In this document: positions 44,101 to 50,703 of the stretch, one piece after another | Layout: each line of letters starts with the position of its first letter | How positions within the stretch are numbered: position 1 is the first letter of the stretch | Assembly: GCA_030323885.1 (NCBI GenBank) | Contig: CM059186.1 | Location: 24,757,849-24,821,848 of the forward strand | Direction: 5' to 3' | Length of the DNA stretch: 64,000 bases | DNA from: Branchipolynoe longqiensis | Lineage: Eukaryota; Annelida; Polychaeta; Phyllodocida; Polynoidae | Made by a program: the position numbers and the translations under genes | Notes under the pieces: model-generated | Databases searched by the model: none | What the model was told of the DNA's origin: nothing | What the model saw: the letters and a program-made list of their open reading frames with translations, nothing else

Positions 44101-44747
44101 AAAAAAATTGGGCTGGTGGACTGCATCATTTTCGTCGTTTTGTGTGTTTTAAATGTATATCTTATAGAAATCTGTTCAATTCTCCCTCCGCTCTCCAGGA
44201 GTTTATGCTGGTGGAGTGCAGCATCTTTGTCGTGCTCACGCGGCTCCGACCTTTCATGGTGTACCAGAAGGAGCTATTTGGCTCCAGTGCCGTCAGCCTG
44301 TTCACCACAATCATCAGCCACCACTACTACCTGCTGGCCGAGTGCCTGGACGCCTTCGCCTTGTTTGAGGAGATCTTTGAGCACGGTGACTACTTCGTGG
44401 ACCACTGGGGCCTTGTTTATCTTATCTTCATGGTGGCCATCATGGGCCTGGTGCATGTTCTCTACAGCTCCTTCCCGCCATCCATCAGAAGACAGAATTT
44501 GTCGCCGCACTACCTCACCATGCAGAACCTGATTGGGAAGTGCACCGTCCTCCTTTTCATCAATACGCCTTTACTGGTGATCCGGATCTACCTGGTATCC
44601 CTGTATGGTGATGAGGTAAAGATCGGCATTGTTTACCTACTCTTCATTGTTCGTGAAGTAGGCATGATGTTGCTGGGTGTGGTTGAGGTAGTCTATGAGT
44701 TCAAGACGTTCAAGGCTGAGCAGAGTCAATGTGCAGTTGGAGACTGA
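29054..44747 (+). CDS. multi-pass membrane protein, TMEM26/TMEM121/TMEM236-like (4 coding exons)
   Basis: Join of 29054-29146, 38362-38591, 42552-42885 and 44199-44747: 1206 nt, 401 residues plus stop. Every junction is GT-AG and all phases (0, 2, 0) fit. Hydrophobic segments lie at about residues 9-28, 32-48, 74-96, 100-122, 288-309, 331-353 and 361-383. Between about 129 and 215 is a probably extracytoplasmic loop with four cysteines (C139, C141, C154, C156) and three N-glycosylation sequons (N143, N174, N194). The C-terminal block (AECLDAFALFEEIFEHG, then NTPLLVIRIYLV and a final helix ending in YEFK) resembles, from memory, the TMEM26/TMEM121/TMEM236 group. The molecular function is unknown; membrane location is inferred. 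The family call is tentative, the gene itself is not. Confidence 0.8.
29285..30652. repeat. intron 1 minisatellite, left part
   Basis: Monomers of about 47 bp are arranged as a 93-95-bp dimer that alternates 'ctgtgtgcattcgttaatat' and 'ctgagtgcatttgtgaacat', each followed by TTTAGTCAGACC. The leftmost unit reads 'aggtaaaggtgagcc' to 'cacatttag', so a unit starts like a 5' splice site and ends like a 3' splice site. Units near exon 1 are diverged. Confidence 0.95.
30653..30924 (-). repeat. B2 direct repeat of the Ngaro-like element
   Basis: 272 bp, identical by eye to B1 at 31316-31587, from TCAGGAGAGGAGGCGG to GGGCCTCAACC. It forms the 3' terminus of the element. Confidence 0.95.
30955..31315 (-). 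repeat. A2 direct repeat of the Ngaro-like element
   Basis: Matches A1 at 36908-37240 except for small indels in G runs and in GT-rich tracts. It ends with the hairpin CCATATTGCCACAGCAATAT and AAT, directly joined to B1. Confidence 0.9.
31316..31587 (-). repeat. B1 direct repeat of the Ngaro-like element
   Basis: Second copy of the 272-bp B repeat. The recombinase stop codon (31582-31584) lies inside its edge. Confidence 0.95.
31582..32358 (-). CDS. tyrosine recombinase of the Ngaro-like element
   Basis: C-terminal catalytic domain: first Arg in 'FSLLRQGNLLV', second box 'YTLHSLRRGAAQACAAAG' (His-x-x-Arg with the following Arg), third box 'VADLGHWRSSALHSYV' with Gly-His-Trp and the nucleophilic Tyr. 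It would integrate a circular element copy through short shared sequence, in line with the AAT junctions. The frame stays open upstream to about 32540, so the N-terminal DNA-binding part probably begins there. The uncommon start and the GC-rich codons match the rest of the element. Confidence 0.85.
   Translation of the reverse strand: MLLRSPGAVMNHLSAARTWVELKDGKTRAFDSYLVKIIKRGIFRDSGHVPRQAPPLTPTDLRAVTTFLFRAGRNAKVLTAALLIGYFSLLRQGNLLVTGRPDDPGHTIRYHEVTPHRTHLTILVRSTKTSKGRLDHYAITIPSIPSSICCPVRAWRQYAGATPLDTLDPAFMTPDGSPLTVKTLTTALRAALRHSGSPNPAMYTLHSLRRGAAQACAAAGAAIKDVADLGHWRSSALHSYVPKEAFTVATRALSTLFG
32573..33622 (-). CDS. RT C-terminal part and RNase H of the Ngaro-like element
   Basis: It begins just before the RT active site, 'FVLCYLDDFVGAAP' (YLDD), followed by the thumb 'VEWLGFEVDT' and 'LQRLVGRLQHIAKCV'. 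RNase H follows: 'VIECDSSLLAGGAH' (Asp), 'IAQLEAINLIVAL' (Glu), 'AVVINTDNQASQVVLESGAG' (Asp) and 'IAFADALSRAP' (last Asp). The acidic residues look complete. The preceding fingers/palm segment lies in two other frames. The change immediately upstream falls in an A7 run at about 33533-33539. Confidence 0.85.
   Translation of the reverse strand: MTSPLPLGAARRPWHARGPPMPSRTCYEKKGHFVLCYLDDFVGAAPTEYQAVEAYVDAVQLAADLGLELATHKCIPPSQKVEWLGFEVDTTDMVVRIPALKLHEVVTECAAWTTGSKASRKDLQRLVGRLQHIAKCVRPARRYMNRILAALRAAPYSGKHTITHEMTLDIEWFKEYAHISNGVVLLRPPPRLEWVIECDSSLLAGGAHSPGGYITEEYQPEYIADGHNIAQLEAINLIVALHALTPPNPQDYAVVINTDNQASQVVLESGAGRDPTLCACARAIWRFAALNSCEIRVVHKPGTEIAFADALSRAPFDRAARRKADRFVDDMDLVRVRVVHATSILDPDE
33619..35226 (-). 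CDS. RT N-terminal part with Pro/Thr-rich leader (Ngaro-like)
   Basis: About 330 residues of Pro/Thr-rich linker are followed by 'IPVPSGLRIDRWRALLPDYH', 'LLDFLEYGWPVDY', 'RRVIVDLSFPRGASVNSGI' and the first catalytic Asp in 'WIWTIDLARA', all typical of Ngaro/DIRS-type RTs. The frame is lost just after this Asp, near 33690. The missing palm segment reads in the next frame up to the A7 run, so this copy has two frame changes within the RT. Confidence 0.8.
   Translation of the reverse strand: MGTTNPAKPRRTIKLGHITTRGHRRVTRRAPRHTREQLPNTFKLNRHTRPRGERPPHTPQTHTPPPPTPAAPRPFAVTTHPRRAGADTSVARRTAGGTNSPRNDHYGARLPDTTDSPHAGTSTTAGNSNTTPPTTPPVARTPRVGADSMEAIQHCLQPAYSPTPPATPTSSNRPTADAAHTTPSPTRTPRVGGAGSHAPADTLHDTPTHNGTPTTNNNDRHHRYALTTAATADVVTRHCATGLTVACIQPIASARPDQHSGHHPTHHDEPPDALLTYHQRAHASEDIDDVTDDCGDRDITSYNPPHTPLSYRTILDKIWPVAADAEWVNQVYQYIYTQVRETALPNHVVARIPVPSGLRIDRWRALLPDYHDTELLDFLEYGWPVDYTADTAPVPSRANHREDPQNLEWIEKYIRDETSRGALLGPFSHPPFHPWAQTSPMMTRAKKNTTERRVIVDLSFPRGASVNSGIRKAHYQGRPVTYTLPNITNLTDEVTRIGQGAWIWTIDLARAIPPTTHLPPVRPPPRGHTRRQILF
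34794..35957 (-). pseudogene. gag zinc-finger part of the Ngaro-like element
   Basis: The N-terminal quarter contains a Cys/His cluster ('PCHRWNWGTDC', then 'HVCGWC' and a distal His and Cys). It matches the C-rich motif often found at the end of gag in Ngaro/DIRS elements. Downstream the frame is low complexity and overlaps the RT leader. The preceding gag pieces lie in other frames (35893-36078 and 36235-36806). Confidence 0.6.
35893..36806 (-). pseudogene. gag N-terminal pieces of the Ngaro-like element
   Basis: Start Met at 36806 (MPARKSSRRSTTN), a segment with a possible coiled coil ('TNRLLALENGKQQAHEEQ') in the continuation after a stop near 36562, and a folded-domain-like fragment at 35893-36078 ('FEMAADWRWDTCLAW'). 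The pieces lie in at least two frames, so the gag of this copy is broken or was assembled with errors. Confidence 0.55.
36908..37240 (-). repeat. A1 direct repeat of the Ngaro-like element
   Basis: Homologous to A2. It forms the 5' terminus of the element and ends with the hairpin and AAT at 37238-37240, immediately followed by minisatellite sequence. Confidence 0.9.
37241..38361. repeat. intron 1 minisatellite, right part, reaching the 3' splice site
   Basis: The first about 180 bp continue the 93-bp dimer. From about 37410 the array changes to a three-monomer unit of about 130 bp with 'gggtaaacatgaactcag' and 'aaggctgagtgcattcatg'. From 38030 the units are increasingly diverged. The last one, 'ggcaaaggtgaactgagtgc' to 'ggacattccag', is the acceptor of intron 1. 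Confidence 0.9.
38362..38591 (+). CDS. coding exon 2 (residues 32-107, split codon 108)
   Basis: 230 nt. Acceptor CATTCCAG|GTT keeps phase 0 with exon 1, and donor CTC|GTAAGT leaves two bases of a Ser codon. It encodes 'VLLFAAPYATTDIF', a charged loop 'WYVKRLKEKTAYW' and the hydrophobic helix 'LFFLYILIAAFIILQIYMIW'. A second acceptor-like TTCGCAG lies 16 bp downstream but would break the frame. Confidence 0.8.
38627..38790 (+). mobile_element. SINE-A 5' half in intron 2
   Basis: The head 'tggttgcccaattggtagaa' and B-box-like 'aggagtcgaaccaatt' are followed by 'ggccgagtcaaaccaatt', 'attgatacttctcactac' and 'gcattactaggataggacaa'. A 17-bp duplication interrupts the head-body junction. Confidence 0.75.
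39590..40500 (-). mobile_element. SINE-A interrupted by an LTR-like insertion
   Basis: Tail and distal body at 39590-39782, then an insertion, then proximal body and head from 40361 ('ctgacactgtgcaaaccagt', 'aagtcattggtttgattt'). Within the first part a 22-bp unit 'cactgggagatcagacagca' is repeated about four times (39667-39750). Confidence 0.75.
39783..40360 (+). mobile_element. LTR-like/TRIM-like insertion in intron 2
   Basis: CT-rich 578-bp insert with a TATA-like TTATAAGG at 39987 and the polyadenylation signal AATAAA at 40307. It begins 'ggtcgtaatgctcgcattg', which matches the start of the element at 59033. No paired LTR or coding region was found, so a solo LTR or TRIM is likely but unproven. 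Confidence 0.45.
40516..40706. mobile_element. H-family near-perfect palindrome
   Basis: CGATTAACGGACCCGGTATA at the left is inverted at the right. The whole 191 bp folds into one hairpin centred near 40612 ('gtgaatatgtgggaggg' against 'ccctccacatattcac'). It is inserted in the head of the SINE-A copy. A half copy lies at 45296-45395. Confidence 0.85.
40811..41447. mobile_element. G-family MITE in intron 2
   Basis: The ends GGCCCTGTCACACTACGACG and inverted 'ttgtagtgtgacaggggt' enclose 637 bp of ACGTT-type words. Non-coding. Confidence 0.85.
41462..41755 (+). mobile_element. SINE-A, diverged
   Basis: Head 'gatgcgatcgccaaattgg', B box 'gggttcaatcccagcc', body 'ggataatgtgactgaatggg' and tail 'ttagattttgattggacat'. 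About 30 bp around 'caaggactgg' are missing. Confidence 0.8.
41756..42159. other. unassigned part of intron 2
   Basis: No repeat or gene recognised; A/T-rich. Confidence 0.4.
42160..42422. repeat. (AAT)n and CAA-rich microsatellite
   Basis: AATAATAG-type repeats to 42220, then degenerate 'caacaac/ataacaa' sequence to 42420, about 130 bp before exon 3. Confidence 0.9.
42552..42885 (+). CDS. coding exon 3 (residues 108-219)
   Basis: 334 nt. Acceptor CTCCAG|G completes the split Ser codon; a second acceptor 9 bp downstream (TTCCCAG) would also keep the frame and remove three residues. It encodes the end of a hydrophobic segment and the Cys- and sequon-rich loop. Donor TTG|GTAAGC is in phase 0. 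Confidence 0.85.
42886..43385. repeat. intron 3 minisatellite starting at the 5' splice site
   Basis: About 33-bp units 'gtaggcctgagtaggaatta' plus 'cctagcccagt'. The first unit is the donor itself (GTAAGCCTAAGCCAGAATTA), and an exact donor-like GTAAGCCTGAGTAG recurs at 43187. Units thus start with GTA-G and contain CCTAG, a mirror of the situation in intron 1. Confidence 0.85.
43390..43680. mobile_element. SINE-A head-to-head remnant in intron 3
   Basis: A forward copy runs to 'gggcagcactataaag' at 43592. There a reversed tail (TTG-rich, 'acgtcctagcaacatctaag') is inserted, after which 'gcactataaagtcacc' repeats the break point. 'gcactataaag' is therefore duplicated around the inserted tail. 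Confidence 0.75.
43681..44198. other. remaining intron 3 sequence
   Basis: Contains a GC-rich stretch at 43915-44045 with poly-C and poly-G runs and no recognised function. The acceptor tract 'tctccctccgctctccag' ends at 44198. Confidence 0.5.
44199..44747 (+). CDS. coding exon 4 (residues 220-401) and stop
   Basis: 549 nt including TGA. It encodes 'EFMLVECSIFVVLTRLRPFM', the motif-bearing block 'LLAECLDAFALFEEIFEHG', three hydrophobic helices and the cytosol-like tail ending AVGD. The strong pyrimidine tract before the acceptor supports the start. Confidence 0.88.
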   Translation, partial: EFMLVECSIFVVLTRLRPFMVYQKELFGSSAVSLFTTIISHHYYLLAECLDAFALFEEIFEHGDYFVDHWGLVYLIFMVAIMGLVHVLYSSFPPSIRRQNLSPHYLTMQNLIGKCTVLLFINTPLLVIRIYLVSLYGDEVKIGIVYLLFIVREVGMMLLGVVEVVYEFKTFKAEQSQCAVGD

Positions 44748-44788
44748 GAGAGTGCATGGCCAGACACAGAGCGGAATGACGTTAAACC

Positions 44789-45302
44789 AGCCCGGTGTCA
44801 CAGTTTCAGCGCCCGGTCAGTTTCAGCTGCCTGTTAGTTTCATGCGCATGCGTCAAAATCTAACATCATCGTCACTAACCTTATAAATTTAATATAATGT
44901 TTTTGGTAAAGATGTTTTCTACATGTGTACAAAAGCGATTTGTTTCTAGGTGGTGTGGTTTTAGAGATATATCACTTCTCCTGTATTTTTCTGTATGAAG
45001 ATTGTGCTAGCGACCATTGACAATGTCTTGAGTTTGACGGTACGCGCAGTGCAAAACCTTAGTTTTATTCAAAATTAATACAAATCAAGAACCCTAACCT
45101 TATAAATTTAATACAGTCTTTTTGGTAAAGATGTTTTCTATATGTGTACCGATCGATTTGTTATAGGTGGTGTCGTTTTAGAGATATTTCACTTTTGCTC
45201 TATTTTCTGTATGAAGATTGCTCACGACCATTGACAATGCCTTGAGTTTGAGTCTATACGGGCGGTGGAAACTGACCGGGCGCTGAAACTGCGACACTGG
45301 TA
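44789..45302. mobile_element. C-family MITE, third arm variant, next to the gene's stop codon
   Basis: The ends AGCCCGGTGTCACAGTTTCA and inverted 'ctgaaactgcgacactgg' have inner arms 'gcgcccggtcagtttc' that match each other. The interior is the duplicated C-family block. It begins about 42 bp after the TGA, so the 3' UTR of the gene is either very short or contains this element. Confidence 0.85.
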
Positions 45303-45395
45303 TAGGCTGCTGAGATTGGAACTATGCTCTGACAAATGCTCTCCAAGCACACATTTTCACTTTGTGTAACTAAATATGTGGAGGGAGAGCGCTGA
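45296..45395. mobile_element. half copy of the H-family palindrome
   Basis: 'ggtataggctgctgaga', 'ctctgacaaatgctctccaa' and 'tgtggagggaga' match the left half of 40516-40706. The second half is absent. Confidence 0.75.
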
Positions 45396-45951
45396 AGTCA
45401 ATGTTAGTACTATAGTTATACTAGTCCTTATTTAATGTACTAAAGTCGATGTGGGTGAACGGGGGTCAAATGATCAACAGGGGTCAAATGCAGTGGAAAG
45501 TCATATGACCAGTCTAGGAGGGCTAGTAGCTCTGTATAGCAAGTGCTTGCTATTCTCTACTATTCATGAGTAGGCCTACATCTAGATAAAAGATTCACCG
45601 CTGTGTTCAGCGGTGAACCAACAGGCTAACGATTCACCGCTGTGTTCAGCGGTGAACCAACAGGCTATGTAAAAGCTGGCGAAAATGTATCTCACAGAGG
45701 ATGGCTTCTCCTACCTTTCCTACCATATGTTGATTAAAATCCAATAGCCACAATCCATTGTATCCATTTCCCCTCAATATATATTCTCCAGTGTCCAAAT
45801 CACATAATATCAAACTCAGTGACACAAAATCAGTTTGATGTGAGAGAGCCCATGCGTTAAATCCACCATCTTTGAAGGAACTGGCATGGTACACTTACAA
45901 TTACATCACTTCCTGTTGGAAGTCAGCCAGGGAGGGTTATTGTTTGGGGGG

Positions 45952-46045
45952 TACATTAGTTGATTAAGTAGGGGAAATTTCAATCGCAGATGATTGGTCT
46001 TCCTCATTCCACTGGTCCTTGCCCTATCATAAGAATGCTTTGTGT
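45952..46045 (-). mobile_element. SINE-A' tail piece
   Basis: 'tagttgattaagtagggga', 'aatttcaatcgcagatgatt' and 'ccttgccctatcataagaat' match the tail and middle of the SINE-A' at 55159. The head is missing. Confidence 0.7.
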
Positions 46046-46094
46046 TTATGAGGTGCTTCCACAGCCTGCTGCTCTAATGAGGGTATGTTCTAAC

Positions 46095-46502
46095 ATAGAT
46101 AAAGGATTCACCCGGTACTCGCAGTACACGGGTGAATACCAGCGTTATATAAAAACGGTCGAAAAAGCGGGTTAATGAAATGAGAGCCTAATTTCACAAT
46201 CTAAGAAGCAACATTTATTCTTTGTAGGTGTCTTCATATTTACCCGCTACCTCTGAGTTGAAAAATATAATAAAATAGCTAGTTTAATACGATTTAAAAT
46301 TGAAATCGCCGGTGTTCTATGGCTGCCATCTTGGATTTTTGCATTCTCTCCCATTTCACCAAATATGTGGCAATATATGTAGCCATTTGATCATGGAACC
46401 ACAGTTTCTACTTCATGTTCCATACTAAACCTATTTTCGCCCGTATTTACACTACGTTGTCCTTCACCCGTGTACTACAAGTACCGGGTGAATTTTTATC
46501 TC
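46095..46502. mobile_element. D-family MITE with perfect 8-bp TSD
   Basis: GTTCTAAC flanks both sides (46087-46094 and 46503-46510). Hairpins: TTCACCCGGTACT...AGTACACGGGTGAA at the left and its counterpart at the right. The 408-bp length equals that of the 18303 copy. Confidence 0.9.
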
Positions 46503-46830
46503 GTTCTAACAATGCCTACTCCCTGGCCCAGACTGAGTTATTACCCATGAACCTCTCCACTTCCTGTGACTCTACCAAAATGGCCACTTTGTTGATGTGT
46601 GTGCTCTGTCATCCTGATTTAAAACTTCATGCATCTATGAATATAATTGACTAAACAACTCAAAAGTTGAGGGTAAATACATGCAGGTAAGTGAAGAATA
46701 TATTTTGCTTCTTAGATTGTGAATTTAGGCTCTCATTTCATTTCCCCATTTTTGTTCCAGCTTTTATATATGGTTCGTTTTCACCCCTGTACTTATGTAG
46801 TACTGGGTGAATCTTTTATCTAGCCTATAT

Positions 46831-47054
46831 CAAAGAATCAACATTAAACATATTATTCAATTTCACTCAAGTTGTATTATTCATTTCATGCAATTTTCGT
46901 TCAGTGTGTTTTTACAAACTCTGATATTTTCAGTTTTACAATACTATACATCGACATGTTCAGGAGTTCCTTTCCTACACACATTTTTTTATATTCAAAT
47001 TTTAGTTTTTTTCTAGTTTTTAAAATCTATCTTAAATTATAATCATTTGCCTCG
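46831..47054. other. AT-rich unassigned sequence
   Basis: No gene or repeat recognised. Confidence 0.4.
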
Positions 47055-47345
47055 ATTATATCAGTACGGGGACCAACTTGTGACAGCGCGCATTCATGGC
47101 AACTTTTTATAGTTCTTCCCACCTGGGAGATCAGGCCACCAGCACTGTGACCTGATATCCCACTCAGTCACATTATCCTGACATTGAGCCAACCAGTCCT
47201 TGCCCTATCCAAACAGTGCCGAACGCCAGGCTAGGAAGCGACAAGTATCGATTTTTAAGTCATTGGTTTGACTCGACCAGGGTTCGAACCCACAAACCCA
47301 TGGGTTCGGATGCCCCGATCTCCCATCCCATCGGACACATGGGTA
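47055..47345 (-). mobile_element. SINE-A copy
   Basis: Reverse copy starting at 'ttatatcagtacgggga'; body 'gagccaaccagtccttgcc', inverted B box 'cagggttcgaaccc', head 'tcccatcccatcggac'. The extreme tail is lost. Confidence 0.85.
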
Positions 47346-47974
47346 AGTATTAGCTTCTGAAATTAAAAAAAAATAACATAGAAGACCAGTACCTAGAATA
47401 AACAAATATTGTGTTTCTAGGAGTAGGAGTGTGTTGCCAATATCTTATGGACAGTGAGTGTTGAAAGATGGTACTTTGTACCAATTTTGGCCTTAAAAAA
47501 AACAAAAAAACTGTGAAATATTCAATTTTCAATGCCATTTTATAAATAGTAGGACATCATTCAATGCATTGGTTTTAAAATGGTCAAATCTATACAACAA
47601 GGACATAACATAAATGCAATCATTTCCATCATACAATATCATGTCTCACTCAGTGTTAAAGACAAATCTTGTTCAAGTAAATAACAAAATCTTAAAATGT
47701 GAATATCTTGAACAGTAAACAAGATAGAACCTTTGTGTGTGTGTTATTCTGCATTTATCTAGCACTGCGTGATTAACCATAATTAACTGCCCAGTTTAAA
47801 GATCTGACAAATGACTGCGGGTACTTAGTAATAATTATCTGCACCTGGCTGGGCAGACCGCCTTATCGAATGAAGAATCACAAGGCAAATACATAGCACA
47901 AGGAACACAATAATCACATAATCTCAAATTAAGCATGAAGAACAAATTTTATTCTCTCCCGCAGAAACCACACA
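47346..47974. other. unassigned sequence with a SINE-E fragment
   Basis: At about 47810-47890 'tctgcacctggctgggcaga' matches SINE-E. The remainder is unassigned. Confidence 0.4.
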
Positions 47975-48216
47975 TTGTTTGTTGGGGTTTATGTCATAGC
48001 AACATCTGAGGTCATATCACAGATACAGCGGGTTAGCTGAAACTGCCGGTCCAGCACCAGACGTGTCATATATGACATGGCTGCCACCTAGCGGTTTGAA
48101 CCCAGGATCCATGTTAGTTAGCCCGGCCACCACAGGGGGAGCCACCGCACTTACCCTACACCTTTATACTTCAGCACATACCCTGAATATATATTTATAT
48201 GATTGTATATACAATG

Positions 48217-48517
48217 AGACTGTCTCAAAAGGTGCTAAGCAATATGGGACAAAACTTTGTCCATTGTAACGATCAACATACTATCTGCTCATGCATTTGC
48301 TCAGGATAAACTGATGGCTGACTTCCAACAGGAAGTGATGTAATTGTAAGTGTACCATACCAGTTCCTTCAAAGATGGTGAATTAATCCCAATAGAATAC
48401 GTATTGATTTGAAGCAAATGTACTTGTGTTTTCAGTGTAACCGTTTCTGTGCTGTTTTGTGTCAATCGTTACAATGGACAAAAAAAAGAAAGAATTATCA
48501 CCTTTTGAGACAGGCTC
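48217..48517. mobile_element. MITE with GAGNCTGTCTCAAAAGGTG ends
   Basis: Inverted ends of about 55 bp ('gactgtctcaaaaggtg', then 'tttgtccattgtaacg') enclose 300 bp. The interior carries 'cttccaacaggaagtgatgt', which also occurs inverted at 45895-45930. Confidence 0.8.
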
Positions 48518-48782
48518 ATGTGGCTAACCCAGTCACGGTGGTAGGATATTTGGTGATGGTACCTTTGGCCTGGTCTTCTATTTTAATATATGTTTGAGGT
48601 CTCCTGACAGTTAAAACAACCATACAATTATGTAATGGTTTCTAAATCGTCTGACAACTCTTCACCCAATGGTCTCACTTTCTTTTTCACTGCACACAGA
48701 GTGTGTGCTTATGAAAGTTGAATTACTGCTAGCCCAACGCATTTTTAACAGTTTAAAAATAAATTAAACAATTTTAAAAACG

Positions 48783-49547
48783 TAGTGTCTACCCATATGT
48801 GACCGTATGGGTAGAGTTGAAGTCTAGGCGTACATAAATGCGCTGCGCGCGCATCTGTAGGGTTAGGGTTAGGGCTATTTCCACCTAATTAAAATCTTAA
48901 TTTATTATGTAGTGGAAGCAGATAACCAAACGACAAAGGGCGGATACAGGTATTTATTCGTAACACAACCGTTACCTGACTGAATTGACCGTATCTGGCT
49001 GGGTGAGATGCCCTACCGAGTTAATATTCAAGCGTTAATGTTCAGTAACATCAATCAAATAATAAATAATAACAATAACAAATAGTAACAAACAAACAAA
49101 ATTCGGAAGCAGCGAGGCAGCAGTAGCACAGGCCAGGTCCGAAGCGTGAGTGGGGTTGGGCAGGGCCGGAAGGTAGGGATGAGGCGGCGTGGGGCGGCCT
49201 CTAGTGGATTCGAACCCAACTACCTGTCAACCGATGCCTTGAAAACAAACTAGGGGGAGGCACTGCATTTCCACTACACCGTCATATCCAGATATACGCA
49301 AGTATATATTTAAGCTAGGGTCTAAATAAAATCATGAATGAACTCAGTGAAACTGGGTATGGTGTCACGTACGCGTAGACACTGCTAAAGATACGTGAGG
49401 AATGTGCATGTACGCCTAGACTTCGATTCTACCAGTACGGTCACATACGCTTAGCAACTGCTAAAGATACGTGAGGAACGACCGCGCATGCGCATGTACG
49501 CCTAGACTTCAACTCTACACGTACGGTCACGTACGGGTAGCCACTGC
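48783..49547. mobile_element. MITE with TCTACCCATATGTGACCGTA ends
   Basis: The left arm (48783-48860) and inverted right arm (49441-49547) share 'gtgaccgta', 'gtagagttgaagtctaggcg' and 'tacat'. The right arm is partly duplicated at 49366-49440. Contains the SINE-E copy. Confidence 0.75.
48899..49300 (-). mobile_element. SINE-E copy
   Basis: 'gggcggatacaggtatttat', 'aacacaaccgttacctgac' and 'tctggctgggtgagatgcc' match 27765-28095. It ends with a possible inverted B box 'tggattcgaacccaac' and 'catttccactacaccgtcat'. Confidence 0.6.
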
Positions 49548-49574
49548 CTTTTAAAAATCACGGGCGGGGTTATT

Positions 49575-49763
49575 TCAGGCACCGGCGGGGACGATCACCA
49601 TTAACAAAATATATATATATTTGGCCTTAAGGGTGAGTTTCTGTCTTGAGCTTTTGTCTGCGCACCGGTAACCACATGATGATGCTCTCCATTCGACGTT
49701 TAGGCTTTTTAAGGCCAAATACAAACAAAAATTGAGGTGATCGTCCCCGCCCGTGCCTGAAAA
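49575..49763. mobile_element. short MITE with GGGGACGATCACC arms
   Basis: 'caccggcggggacgatcacc' at the left is inverted as 'ggtgatcgtccccgcccgtg' at the right, with 'ttggcctta' / 'taaggccaaa' further in. Confidence 0.7.
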
Positions 49764-49829
49764 ATCGGCCGCCCCTGAAAATTGTTTTTAACTCTTAAAA
49801 ATGTGTCGGGCTAGCAGCAATTCAATTTT

Positions 49830-49940
49830 TGTATCAATTTTTAAGTCATTGGTTTGACTCGGGCACGGTTCGAATCCCACAGCCTACCAGAACGGGAGTC
49901 GGGCACCCAACTCATTCGGCCATCGTGTCTGGGTACCTAT
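49830..49940 (-). mobile_element. SINE-A head fragment
   Basis: 'aagtcattggtttgactcgg', inverted B box 'cacggttcgaatccc' and 'caactcattcggccatcg'. Confidence 0.75.
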
Positions 49941-50247
49941 TAGTATTACGTCTATTTAAAAAATAAAAATAAAAACCGCCCGCCCGACCCTGATTTTTAT
50001 TTCAAAAGGACGGTCATTATTTAAATTTTGTTATTTGGCCTAATCTAAATGATTTCATTAATTCTTTCCACCAAAAGTAGCGGGTTACAGTAAATACGTA
50101 TTTGGAATTATATCTAGCATATTATGCTGCAAATTCGTGTGACTAGGTCTATAAGCATAACCCAGCCTTCACCTGTTCACATACCATCTCTATTTATACG
50201 GTTACTTAGCAGTCGTCACAAGGCTGTGGGAGTAGCTACATATAAAT

Positions 50248-50311
50248 ACCTAGACAAAGACCCTATAATACTATATTATATTATATTATATTATGGGGTC
50301 TTTGACCTAGA
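50248..50311. repeat. 64-bp palindrome with ATATT core
   Basis: 'ctagacaaagacccta' is inverted as 'ggggtctttgacctag' around a (TATAT)n core. It overlaps the left end of the next D-family copy. Confidence 0.7.
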
Positions 50312-50695
50312 TAAATAGATTCACCCCGTACTTGTAGTAGGGGTAAAACCCAACCCCTATATAAAAGCTGGCGAAAAATTTCGACATGGGGAAATGAATT
50401 GAGCTGATGAATTCTTACATTAAGATCAAAATATATTCGTTATATACACCTTCATATTTAGCCGCTACTTTTAAGTTGAAAAATATAATAAAACATAGTT
50501 TAATGGACTTTAAAAGTGAAATCGCCACCTCCTTGCATTCTCTCCCATTTCACCAACTCTGGGCTGATATAAGTAGCCATTTGATACTGGAACCAGTGAT
50601 TGTACTTCATGTTCCATACTAAAGCTATTTTATCCCATATTTAGACTACTTTGTCGTTCACCCCTATTACAAGTACAGGGTGAATCTTTTATCTA
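50305..50695. mobile_element. D-family MITE, CCCC-hairpin variant
   Basis: The ends 'tagataaatagattcacc' and 'gggtgaatcttttatcta'; the hairpin arms are CACCCC...GGGGT. No clear 8-bp duplication on the left, where it abuts the palindrome. Confidence 0.75.
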
Positions 50696-50703
50696 ATAAA
50701 AAC

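Larger units (their letters stand above)
45582..46822. mobile_element. larger D-family element containing a nested D-family MITE
   Basis: The left end 'tagataaaagattcacc' and right end 'gggtgaatcttttatcta' are flanked by GCCTACAT (45574-45581) and GCCTATAT (46823-46830), a 7/8 match of an 8-bp duplication. The left hairpin unit (TTCACC GCTG...CAGC GGTGAA) is present twice in tandem. Inside lie a SINE-A' piece and the D-family MITE at 46095-46502. Confidence 0.65.
48714..49824. mobile_element. outer element of a nested set
   Basis: The ends 'ttgaattactgctagcccaa' plus 'cgcatttttaacag' are inverted at 49784-49824 ('aaaatgtgtcgggctagcag'), about 36 of 42 positions matching. Two other MITEs and a SINE-E lie inside. 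Confidence 0.65.
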
